DNA from: JBGQOJ01 sp052119585
GTDB lineage: Bacteria; Pseudomonadota; Alphaproteobacteria; Rhodobacterales; Rhodobacteraceae
DNA: 6,028 nucleotides
Reading direction: 5' to 3'
Assembly (NCBI RefSeq): GCF_052119585.1
Contig: NZ_JBGQOJ010000053.1
Coordinates: 1-6,028 of the forward strand
Part shown: piece after piece, positions 1-4,884 of the stretch
Position numbering within the stretch: position 1 is the stretch's first letter
How the letters are laid out: the number at the start of each line of letters is the position of its first letter
Program-made: the position numbers and the translations under genes
The notes under the pieces: generated by a model
What the model was told of the DNA's origin: nothing
Databases searched by the model: none
What the model saw: only the letters and a program-made list of their open reading frames with translations

Positions 1-231
1 ATGGTGCAAACGAACAGCTATGTGATCGAGAACGATGCGGGTCTCGCGGTGCGAACCCGCCTCAACGAGGTTCTGGCGGCGATCCAGTCGGCCAATGCCG
101 GAGCCACGCCGCCGACCGCGACGCAGCCCGGCATGATCTGGTTCGACACCAGCACCAGCCCGCCGGTACTGCGCATCCGCAATGCCGGCGACGACGGCTG
201 GGACGCGCTCCTCGACGGCGGTGAATATTGA
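1..231 (+). CDS. Phage tail-fibre N-terminal module protein
   Basis: This 76-residue protein carries a module common in phage tail and fibre proteins. An N-terminal amphipathic stretch (about residues 5-33, with RLNEVLAAIQSAN) is followed by a PGMIWFDTSTSPP motif (about 43-55) and then LRIRNAGDDGW (about 57-67). In known phages this module sits near the N-terminus of virion fibre proteins and probably helps attach or trimerise the fibre; that is family knowledge, not shown here. The ATG is the first base of the window, so the ribosome binding site cannot be seen and a slightly longer upstream start cannot be excluded. The protein ends soon after the module (DGGEY), immediately before an oppositely oriented toxin-antitoxin pair. 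It may therefore be a fibre gene cut short, with the rest lost or moved. It could equally be a naturally short tail protein. Confidence 0.7.
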   Translation: MVQTNSYVIENDAGLAVRTRLNEVLAAIQSANAGATPPTATQPGMIWFDTSTSPPVLRIRNAGDDGWDALLDGGEY

Positions 232-256
232 GGCGTCAGCTTTGGCCGTGCGACCT

Positions 257-547
257 CTAATCTTGGGATCGGGCCGAGGCCTTTTTGTAAACCGCCCCAC
301 GTTCCCGTTTGCCGACGGCCACGACAGTCACGATGACCGCGTCCTGCTCGACACGGTAGACCAGCCTGTACCCAGCGGATCTGAGTTTGATCTTGTAGTG
401 CTGATCCAGGCCGTGCAGCGCGTCCGCCGGCACAAGAGGTTGCTCCAGACGTTGCGCGAGCTTTTTCTTGAACTGTTGGCGCACCGTCTCACCCAGCTTG
501 CCCCATTCCTTGAGGGCACTGGGCAGAAACTGAAGATCAAAGCTCAT
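257..547 (-). CDS. relE: RelE-family mRNA interferase toxin
   Basis: This is the toxin of a type II toxin-antitoxin pair. RelE enters the ribosomal A site and cleaves mRNA, stopping translation; the partner antitoxin holds it inactive. The 96 residues line up without gaps with my memory of E. coli RelE (95 residues). Shared blocks are ALKEWGKLG (11-19), the lysine-rich helix around 27-30, YKIKLR (51-56), GYRLVY (59-64) and VGKRER (78-83). The residues implicated in RelE catalysis and mRNA contact are all at equivalent positions: K52, K54, R61, R81 and Y87. The ATG at 547 lies inside the last codons of the antitoxin gene (11-nt overlap), and no good Shine-Dalgarno is visible, so translation is probably coupled to the antitoxin. 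The reading frame is intact and the toxin is likely functional. The pair points away from the surrounding phage genes, which marks it as inserted cargo. Confidence 0.93.
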   Translation of the reverse strand: MSFDLQFLPSALKEWGKLGETVRQQFKKKLAQRLEQPLVPADALHGLDQHYKIKLRSAGYRLVYRVEQDAVIVTVVAVGKRERGAVYKKASARSQD

Positions 548-782
548 CCAGAGCGACCGGAACGGGGCGTTCGTTCATCCGCGCGCGCGCGGTGCGGATC
601 AGCGCGAGATCGTCGAGCTGTTCCATCATCTGCTCGTACATGGCCACCGGGACCATATAGGCCATCACCCGGTTGTGGTTGAGCACGGCAACAGCTTCAT
701 CTGCGGCCTGATTGATCACGGCCGTGGGGCTTCTTTTAAGGTCCGACACACTGACGGTTCTGTTGGCTTCCATCCGTTGCAT
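537..782 (-). CDS. Phd/YefM-family (StbD-like) antitoxin partner of RelE
   Basis: This 81-residue antitoxin belongs to the type Phd/YefM, StbD-like group. Its N-terminal DNA-binding and dimerisation part contains TVSVSDLKRSPTAVINQA (about 9-26) and VAVLNHNRVMAYMVP (about 31-45). The C-terminal part (about 46-81, ending VPVALDEL) would wrap the RelE toxin. Such proteins neutralise the toxin and repress their own promoter. I chose the start at 782 over an internal ATG at 773 because GGAG (792-789, minus strand) lies 6 nt upstream of it and would be 15 nt from the internal one. The gene overlaps the toxin start by 11 nt, so the two form one operon with the antitoxin first, the usual order for this family. 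A promoter and inverted repeats lie just upstream. RelE toxins pair with either RelB or Phd/YefM antitoxins; this one resembles the latter. Confidence 0.9.
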   Translation of the reverse strand: MQRMEANRTVSVSDLKRSPTAVINQAADEAVAVLNHNRVMAYMVPVAMYEQMMEQLDDLALIRTARARMNERPVPVALDEL

Positions 783-826
783 GGGGTTCTCCGGCGCTGG
801 GTCGATTGGGCTTTTATTTAGTACTT

Positions 827-853
827 AATATAGCTCTTTTACAAGAGCTGCAA
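827..853 (-). promoter_or_regulatory. Candidate promoter of the toxin-antitoxin operon
   Basis: Reading the minus strand, TATATT (832-827) matches a sigma-70 -10 box at five of six positions. TTGCAG (853-848) is a partial -35 box 15 nt upstream of it. The stretch is AT-rich in an otherwise GC-rich window and sits about 45 nt before the antitoxin start. The spacer is shorter than the ideal 17 nt, so the exact boxes are uncertain, but a promoter in this AT-rich patch is likely. Confidence 0.45.
832..849. promoter_or_regulatory. Inverted repeat, likely antitoxin operator
   Basis: AGCTCTT (832-838) and AAGAGCT (843-849) form a perfect 7-bp inverted repeat separated by 4 nt. It lies between and overlaps the candidate -35 and -10 boxes of the toxin-antitoxin promoter. 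This is where a dimeric Phd/YefM antitoxin would bind to repress its own operon (inference). A second, imperfect dyad centred on AGTACT (817-828) lies just downstream on the minus strand and could be a further operator half. The absence of a following T-run in either direction argues against a terminator. Confidence 0.45.
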
Positions 854-867
854 GCATGTATCCCAAA

Positions 868-883
868 CCCCGAAGGGGACACC
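868..883 (+). promoter_or_regulatory. Holin ribosome binding site inside a small hairpin
   Basis: The purine-rich GAAGGGGA that should serve as the Shine-Dalgarno lies in a small potential hairpin, CCCC (868-871) GAA (872-874) GGGG (875-878), directly before the holin ATG at 884. If it forms, it would hide part of the ribosome binding site and lower translation, which suits a timing protein such as a holin. The stem is only 4 bp, so this is suggestive. The following GGACACCATGACC is repeated exactly at the start of the M15 peptidase gene (4878-4890). Confidence 0.35.
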
Positions 884-1195
884 ATGACCGAAAACAGCTT
901 CATCGAGACCATCAATACGCTGTTCGGCGGCGCACTCACCACGCTGATCGGGGCATTCACCGGCCGGCTGATGTATCACTCGGGCGAGGTCAAGCTGGGC
1001 CGGCGGCGGTTCTTCGGCAAGGAGCTCTTGTGGGAGATCCCGGTTGCCATCGGCATGGCGATCATCGGCGAGGCGGCGGCGAATTACCTCGGGCTGGGCC
1101 AGCCGGTCAGCACCGGGCTTGTGGCCACTCTGGCCTACCTTGGCCCGCGCGGCGCCGAGGCGCTGATCTGCAGCTGGCTCGGGCGCAAGAAGTAG
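884..1195 (+). CDS. Phage holin family protein
   Basis: This 103-residue inner-membrane protein would form the holes that end the phage infection cycle and let endolysin reach the cell wall or dissipate the membrane potential. Hydrophobic segments lie at about 13-28 (FGGALTTLIGAF), 50-68 (WEIPVAIGMAIIGEAAA) and 77-90 (TGLVATLAYLGPRG). They are separated by a basic loop with GRRRFFGKELLWE (about 39-51), and the C-terminus is basic (LGRKK). This layout matches the three-segment LydA/superfamily III-type phage holins; the exact Pfam family is not certain. The frame is open from 806, but the ATG at 884 is preferred because it has GAAGGGGA just upstream and gives a typical holin N-terminus (MTENSFIETIN). 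Unusually, the peptidase of the lysis cassette lies 3.7 kb downstream with fibre genes in between. No frameshift is seen. Confidence 0.8.
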   Translation: MTENSFIETINTLFGGALTTLIGAFTGRLMYHSGEVKLGRRRFFGKELLWEIPVAIGMAIIGEAAANYLGLGQPVSTGLVATLAYLGPRGAEALICSWLGRKK

Positions 1196-1383
1196 GATCG
1201 GTCTGGCGACACATGCCAAAGATACATCGTGAACGCCTTTCGCCATTCTTGACGGGTGTTTACAGCACCACCACAACTTGCCGGTCAAAACGTCAGCCTG
1301 TTGTCCCGTGCTCGTGTCTGCGCGGAGAGGTGAAAAATGTGAAGAAAGACGTTGTAACTAAATAACCATAACTGGAGACTGGA

Positions 1384-1878
1384 ATGAAATTCAACGTATT
1401 TGCCCTTGGACTGGCCGCAACGGTTGCTTTGGCCGGGACTGCTTCGGCAGAGCCGCACCGGCCTCCGGCTTCGGACGCAACCACGAGCACGACCAAGGGA
1501 TTTATCGGCCTGAACTGGACTTTTGGATCGAAGGCCTCGGGCCCGGAAGCGGTGATCGGCGTGGCGCACGGCAATGTGGACAGTTCGGGTGAGATGAAAG
1601 GGGCAAAGGCGGCCGTTCACTTCAATCTGTCGAACGACTTTGCTCCCGGCAAGGTCAAGCTCACGGGTCTGTTCGGCAAAACAGATGCGCAGGCAGAGAT
1701 TGGTCTGGGGTATAATCTCGGGGATCTGTCCTGGTTCGGTGTGGTCGGTGTGAATATCAACTATTTGTCGGGCGGGGCAGACATCGGCTCTTCCGGCCAG
1801 CTGGACGGCTATATCGGCATCCACTCGATCGGGGAGTTCGACACGCCGGTCAAGGTAACAACTCTGCCACCGACATAA
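1384..1878 (+). CDS. Exported protein of unknown function (possible phage moron)
   Basis: I do not recognise a named family. The 164-residue product begins with a clear Sec signal peptide: MKF, a hydrophobic core at about 5-17, and an AxA-type site (TASA before E23). The mature part starts with a short polar linker (about 23-37). It continues as a run of alternating polar and hydrophobic strands rich in Gly and aromatic residues, such as FIGLNWTFGS (40-49), AEIGLGYNLG (about 104-113) and VGVNINYLSG (about 121-130). That pattern suggests a beta-rich periplasmic or outer-membrane protein. There is no lipobox and no Cys. A good Shine-Dalgarno (GGAG, 1374-1377) lies 6 nt before the ATG. The gene stands alone: 188 nt after the holin, in which I found no strong promoter, and before a strong terminator at 1967-2000. 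The layout fits a moron altering the lysogen's envelope, but that role is inference. Confidence 0.7.
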   Translation: MKFNVFALGLAATVALAGTASAEPHRPPASDATTSTTKGFIGLNWTFGSKASGPEAVIGVAHGNVDSSGEMKGAKAAVHFNLSNDFAPGKVKLTGLFGKTDAQAEIGLGYNLGDLSWFGVVGVNINYLSGGADIGSSGQLDGYIGIHSIGEFDTPVKVTTLPPT

Positions 1879-1966
1879 GGCACCACAGGCAGGCCGAACT
1901 GCAGGACCCTACCGCCTGCAATCTGTTCATACAGACTGACTGTTCATATAAACCGAAAATCTTGAC

Positions 1967-2000
1967 CGCCGGGACCAATTGCATGGTCCCGGCGTTTTTT
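1967..2000 (+). terminator. Strong rho-independent terminator
   Basis: A perfect 11-bp GC-rich stem, CGCCGGGACCA (1967-1977) pairing with TGGTCCCGGCG (1984-1994), encloses a 6-nt loop and is followed directly by six T residues (1995-2000). It lies 88 nt after the exported-protein gene and would end its transcript, insulating it from the fibre genes downstream. The stem has few A residues on its upstream side, so it is directional toward the plus strand. Confidence 0.92.
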
Positions 2001-2011
2001 CTGCGGCCGTC

Positions 2012-2117
2012 AGCGCCTGCACATCTTGCCTGGCACATGATCTGATCGATGTGCCGGGGCGCTCACCTTCACGGCCTGTCCTTGCCATTGTGAACCCGTA
2101 AGCGGAACGCACAGGCC
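2012..2117. other. Gene-free stretch with several competing hairpins
   Basis: Between the terminator and the peptidase-fibre gene (2001-2182) I see no gene but dense dyad symmetry. GGCACAT (2032-2038) pairs with ATGTGCC (2049-2055). GCACATC (2019-2025) could instead pair with GATGTGC (2048-2054), so the two hairpins exclude each other. An outer stem joins AGCGCC (2012-2017) with GGCGCT (2058-2063). Further along, GGCCTGT (2073-2079) can pair with ACAGGCC (2111-2117). This could be a structured leader RNA, a protein binding region, or decayed sequence. No known riboswitch is recognised and no clear promoter is seen. Confidence 0.35.
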
Positions 2118-2182
2118 AACATTCCCCTCACAAACACCACATACCCCGGCATCAGCGATGCGCGGGCCTGAATGAGTTCTCT

Positions 2183-3040
2183 ATGACGCCCTATGATATC
2201 GCCCGCACCTATATCGGCACGACCGAAGGCCCGGGCCCTGCGGACAATCCGAAGATCCTCGAGATGTATGCCACCATCGGTCAGGACTGGGTCGAACATG
2301 ATGATGTGGCCTGGTGCGCGGCCTTTGTCGGGCATTGCCTCGAGCAGGCCGGTCTGCGCTCGACGCGGAAACTGACGGCGCGGTCCTATTTGGAGTGGGG
2401 CGTGCCGGTGGAGCTGGCGGAGGCGCAAGAGGGCGACATTGTCGTGTTCCGGCGCGGCAGCTCGTCCTGGCAGGGCCATGTCGGGTTCTTTGTCGCGCAA
2501 TCCGGCCAGATGATCGAGGTGCTGGGCGGCAAGGTCGATGTGGCCGAGGTGGCAGACGCAGCTCCCTGGACGGGGATCACCGGCAAGCCGTCAACCTTCC
2601 CCCCTGCGACCCACAGCCATCCGACCAGCCAGGTGACGGGGCTCGATGCCGCCCTTGCGGCCAAAGCCCCGCTGGCCTCGCCGGCGCTGACCGGCACGCC
2701 CACCGCACCCACGGCCGTATCCGCGACCAATACCACGCAGCTGGCCACAACCGCATTCGTGCAGGCGGTGGTGTCCGGTCTGATCTCCGGTGCCCCCGGT
2801 GCGCTCGACACCCTGAACGAGCTGGCCGCAGCCCTTGGCGATGATCCGAACTTTGCCACCACGGTGACGAATGGCCTCGCCGGCAAGCTCGGCGCGGCCA
2901 GCAACCTGGCCGATCTGACCAATGCGGCCACCGCCCGGGGCAACCTCGGGCTGGGCAGCCTGGCGACACAGGCCGCCAGCAATGTCGCGATCACCGGCGG
3001 CAGCATTACCGGCATAAGTTTTGATGGCGGGACCTTCTGA
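2183..3040 (+). CDS. Chimeric protein: cysteine-peptidase-like domain fused to tail-fibre repeats
   Basis: This 285-residue protein joins two unrelated parts. Residues 1 to about 116 resemble the TIGR02594/NlpC-P60-like peptidases found in phages and bacteria. They show the nucleophile motif AWCAAFVGHCLEQAG (C45), ARSYLEWG (66-73), GDIVVFRRG (84-92) and the histidine motif GHVGFF (H99), then IEVLGG (111-116). Family members continue as LGGNQ with a conserved Asn and a further 20 or so residues; here the next residue is Lys and the sequence changes character. Residues about 128-285 are tail-fibre: WTGITGKPSTFPPATHSH (129-146), QVTGLDAALAAKAPLASPAL (150-169), TTQLATTAFVQAV (184-196) and LDTLNELAAALGDDPNF (208-224). 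The ATG at 2183 gives the expected peptidase N-terminus; the Shine-Dalgarno is weak. Full function as a murein hydrolase is doubtful because the third catalytic position is missing. The fusion could put a remnant enzyme domain on a fibre. Confidence 0.82.
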   Translation: MTPYDIARTYIGTTEGPGPADNPKILEMYATIGQDWVEHDDVAWCAAFVGHCLEQAGLRSTRKLTARSYLEWGVPVELAEAQEGDIVVFRRGSSSWQGHVGFFVAQSGQMIEVLGGKVDVAEVADAAPWTGITGKPSTFPPATHSHPTSQVTGLDAALAAKAPLASPALTGTPTAPTAVSATNTTQLATTAFVQAVVSGLISGAPGALDTLNELAAALGDDPNFATTVTNGLAGKLGAASNLADLTNAATARGNLGLGSLATQAASNVAITGGSITGISFDGGTF

Positions 3041-3086
3041 CCGCTGCAACCACCCATTCCCCCCTGGCTCGGATGAGCCCATGAAC

Positions 3087-3092
3087 AGGAGG
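3087..3092 (+). promoter_or_regulatory. Strong ribosome binding site of the glycine-rich fibre gene
   Basis: A full consensus AGGAGG lies 4 nt before the ATG at 3097 and fixes that start. It is the best Shine-Dalgarno in the window, consistent with high expression of a structural protein. A small hairpin (GGCTC 3066-3070 with GAGCC 3075-3079) precedes it in the 56-nt gap after the chimeric gene; it has no T-run, so read-through from the upstream gene is likely. Confidence 0.75.
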
Positions 3093-3096
3093 CCAT

Positions 3097-4116
3097 ATGG
3101 CTATCAGGATGAAACGCTCGGCCGTGCCGGCCAAGGTGCCGACCACCGCCCAGATCGAGCTCGGCGAGCTTGCCGTCAACACCTATGACGGCAAGCTCTA
3201 TATGAAGAAGAACAACGGCACTGACGCCATTGTCGAAATCACGCGGGCAGCGGCGACCCAAGCCGAAGCGGAGGCAGGCACCGACACCATCAAGGTCATG
3301 ACGGCCCAGCGGGTGAAACAGGCGATCTACACGTTCAGCCCGCCCCCCGTGGTGATCGAATATCTGGTCGTGGCGGGCGGCGGGTCAGGCGGCGGCGCCT
3401 ACTATGCAGGCGGCGGCGGTGGCGGTGGGGTGCTTGCAGGCGCGATGACGTTGCTATCCGGGGAGGCGGCGGTTGTTACGGTCGGCGCGGGTGGTTCGGC
3501 CCCTCTGCCCTTGGGCGGCGTCGGGACCCGTGGCGGGAACTCCAGCCTCGCCACAGTGGTTGCCACCGGGGGCGGCTATGGTGGCTCTTACACCGGGGCA
3601 GCGCCCGCAAGCGGCGGGTCGGGCGGCGGCGGCTCTCTCTACCAGTATTCCGCCGGTAGCTTTGGTGCGGGGATCGCCGGACAGGGTAAAAACGGGTCAA
3701 TCGGGGCAAACAACTCGGGCGGCGGCGGTGGCGGCGGCGCAACTGTTTCTGGCGGTCCCAGCTCTGCCGGTCGGGGCGGCACGGGGGGCGCCGGGTTTAC
3801 CTCGGACATCTCCGGCACCCCGCAGGTCTATGGGTCCGGCGGCGGTGGCGCGTCCTACACCTCCACACTTCCCGGCCTTGCGGGGGACAACGCAGGCACT
3901 GGCGGGTACAGTCCCGCGGGGGCTGCAACAAGTGGCGTCGACGGGTTCGGTGGTGGCGGTGGCGGTCAGCGCAACGACGATGATTCCGGGTCCGGTGGCA
4001 GTGGCGTGGTCATTGCCCGCTACCCCGGTCCCCCCATCCTGACGGGCGGCACGATCACCGAAGTCGGCGGCTACACGATCCACACATTCCTGTCCTCCGG
4101 GACGCTTGCCTACTGA
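3097..4116 (+). CDS. Glycine-rich tail-fibre tip / adhesin
   Basis: This is a 339-residue virion protein, likely at the distal end of the tail fibre and involved in host recognition. Residues 1-50 form a fibre module seen in many phages (VPAKVPTTAQIELGELAVNTY and DGKLYMKK), probably for assembly with the fibre. Residues about 66-78 (KVMTAQRVKQAI) resemble the conserved segment that precedes phage fibre tips. From about 88 to 310 the chain is extremely rich in Gly, opening with VIEYLVVAGGG and closing with GSGGSGVVIARYPG. This pattern is typical of glycine-rich fibre and adhesin domains, such as the polyglycine-rich tips of T4-like adhesins. The end (EVGGYTIHTFLSSGTLAY) is a small terminal strand motif usual for this class. 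The polyglycine tracts are encoded by GGC/GGT runs. The gene immediately downstream is probably its assembly partner. Confidence 0.82.
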   Translation: MAIRMKRSAVPAKVPTTAQIELGELAVNTYDGKLYMKKNNGTDAIVEITRAAATQAEAEAGTDTIKVMTAQRVKQAIYTFSPPPVVIEYLVVAGGGSGGGAYYAGGGGGGGVLAGAMTLLSGEAAVVTVGAGGSAPLPLGGVGTRGGNSSLATVVATGGGYGGSYTGAAPASGGSGGGGSLYQYSAGSFGAGIAGQGKNGSIGANNSGGGGGGGATVSGGPSSAGRGGTGGAGFTSDISGTPQVYGSGGGGASYTSTLPGLAGDNAGTGGYSPAGAATSGVDGFGGGGGGQRNDDDSGSGGSGVVIARYPGPPILTGGTITEVGGYTIHTFLSSGTLAY

Positions 4117-4128
4117 CGGGGGTCCGTA

Positions 4129-4572
4129 ATGGCAAAATTTGCACAAATCGACGGCACACTGGTTACAAATGTGATCCTCGCCGATGCCGCGCACGTCGCC
4201 ACTCTGAAGGGCGTCTGGGTGGAAGAAACCGGGTCTACCGGCCTGGCCCGCTCCGGCATGGCCTATGACCCGGACACAGGGGTATTCCAGGCGGACGCTC
4301 CCTATACGGAGGCGGACCACCTGCACGACCTGCGAAAAACCATGGTCTGCTCCCGCCTGCAAGGGCGCCTCGTCCTTGGCCCGGACACCTGTGCCGCCCT
4401 CGATGCAATGGCCGAGGATCCAGACACGCTCTGGGCGATGCGCGAGACGATCAAGAACGCCGGCGACTGGCGGCGCCTAAGCCCGTCGATGGACGAACTG
4501 GGTTACCTGCTGGGATACTCGCACGAGGCCATGGACGCGCTGTTCAAACAAGCCATGGCGATGCAGGTGTGA
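4129..4572 (+). CDS. Tail-fibre-assembly-like protein
   Basis: The product has 147 residues. Its N-terminal part (MAKFAQIDGTLVTNVILADA and VWVEETGS, residues 1 to about 38) resembles the start of small phage proteins encoded just after fibre genes and annotated as fibre assembly or chaperone-like. The rest (about 60-147) is a helical, charged region containing LHDLRKTMVCSRLQGRLVLG and ending DELGYLLGYSHEAMDALF; I do not recognise it as a named domain. A run of five G residues (4118-4122) precedes the ATG by 6 nt, and only 12 nt separate it from the stop of the glycine-rich fibre gene, so the two are almost certainly co-transcribed. A role in folding or attaching the fibre tip is inferred from position and the N-terminal resemblance. 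There is no signal peptide or membrane segment. Confidence 0.65.
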   Translation: MAKFAQIDGTLVTNVILADAAHVATLKGVWVEETGSTGLARSGMAYDPDTGVFQADAPYTEADHLHDLRKTMVCSRLQGRLVLGPDTCAALDAMAEDPDTLWAMRETIKNAGDWRRLSPSMDELGYLLGYSHEAMDALFKQAMAMQV

Positions 4573-4650
4573 TCCGCGAATATTTTTGGAACGCATGATT
4601 GGAAACGACTGAATTGGCGGGTTTTGCTCCGGGGCAAGCTTTCTGGAACC

Positions 4651-4672
4651 CGGCACTATTTTAGCTGTGCCG
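4651..4672. other. Hairpin in the 4573-4884 gap
   Basis: CGGCAC (4651-4656) can pair with GTGCCG (4667-4672) around an AT-rich 10-nt loop. It lies in the 312-nt gap between the fibre-assembly-like gene and the M15 peptidase gene. No T-run follows, so it is not a typical terminator. Nothing coding is recognised in the gap; besides its hairpins it carries a short direct repeat, CGTTCGC twice within 4711-4727. Confidence 0.3.
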
Positions 4673-4730
4673 AGGTAGTTTATGGCCGACTGAACACGCG
4701 GCGCAAATTACGTTCGCTCTCGTTCGCACT

Positions 4731-4755
4731 ACGCCTTCGGCGGGGGCGTCTTTTT
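4731..4755 (+). terminator. Probable rho-independent terminator after the fibre genes
   Basis: ACGCCTTC (4731-4738) and GGGGGCGT (4742-4749) form an 8-bp stem with two G-T wobbles and a tight GGC loop. After one C come five T residues (4751-4755). It would end the fibre-operon transcript about 160 nt after the last fibre gene. It is weaker than the terminator at 1967-2000. Confidence 0.6.
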
Positions 4756-4784
4756 GATTTGACCTGCTCCGGATAGGGTCCGAG

Positions 4785-4802
4785 GCTATGATTGACCATA
4801 GC
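4785..4802. repeat. Perfect inverted repeat in the lysis-gene leader
   Basis: GCTATG (4785-4790) and CATAGC (4797-4802) form a perfect 6-bp dyad around ATTGAC. An alternative pairing of GGCTAT (4784-4789) with ATAGCC (4807-4812) is possible. It lies about 85 nt before the M15 peptidase gene and could be an operator or an RNA structure; no matching protein is known from this window. Confidence 0.3.
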
Positions 4803-4841
4803 ATAGATAGCCGCGCAGCGCCCCAATCCGTCAGCCCAACC

Positions 4842-4872
4842 GAACCCGCACTTCAGGCGGGCTCCTTTGTTT
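4842..4872 (+). terminator. Terminator-like hairpin just before the M15 gene
   Basis: GAACCCGC (4842-4849) and GCGGGCTC (4857-4864) pair with a single A-C mismatch around a 7-nt loop, followed by an imperfect T tract (CTTTGTTT, 4865-4872). It ends 2 nt before the ribosome binding site GGAGGA (4875-4880). It may attenuate transcription into the lysis genes or act as a leader structure setting expression level. The interrupted T tract and the mismatch would make it leaky. Confidence 0.45.
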
Positions 4873-4884
4873 CCGGAGGACACC

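Noticed and set aside
806..883. Upstream extension of the holin to an ATG at 806
   Set aside because: The extra residues would overlap the toxin-antitoxin promoter region and lack a ribosome binding site; ATG 884 has one and gives a normal holin N-terminus.
1249..1277. Promoter with TTGACG as -35 before the exported-protein gene
   Set aside because: At 17-nt spacing the -10 would be CACAAC, a poor match, and no better pair was found between 1196 and 1383.
1285..1824. Minus-strand frame of 179 codons across the exported-protein gene
   Set aside because: The plus strand has a signal peptide, a good ribosome binding site and a terminator; the minus-strand product is arginine-rich shadow sequence.
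2386..3261. Long open frame on the minus strand (291 codons)
   Set aside because: It is antisense to the fibre fusion, which has clear protein motifs; long antisense frames are expected in GC-rich coding DNA. Its product shows no recognisable domain.
3097..4116. Diversity-generating retroelement target in the fibre tip
   Set aside because: No reverse transcriptase, template repeat or adenine-biased repeat copy is present in the window.
3697..4362. Minus-strand frame opposite the glycine-rich gene
   Set aside because: It is a shadow of the GGC/GGT repeats and the following gene, without motifs or a ribosome binding site.
4759..4792. Promoter TTGACC with TATGAT before the M15 gene
   Set aside because: The boxes are separated by 22 nt, too far for a normal sigma-70 promoter.
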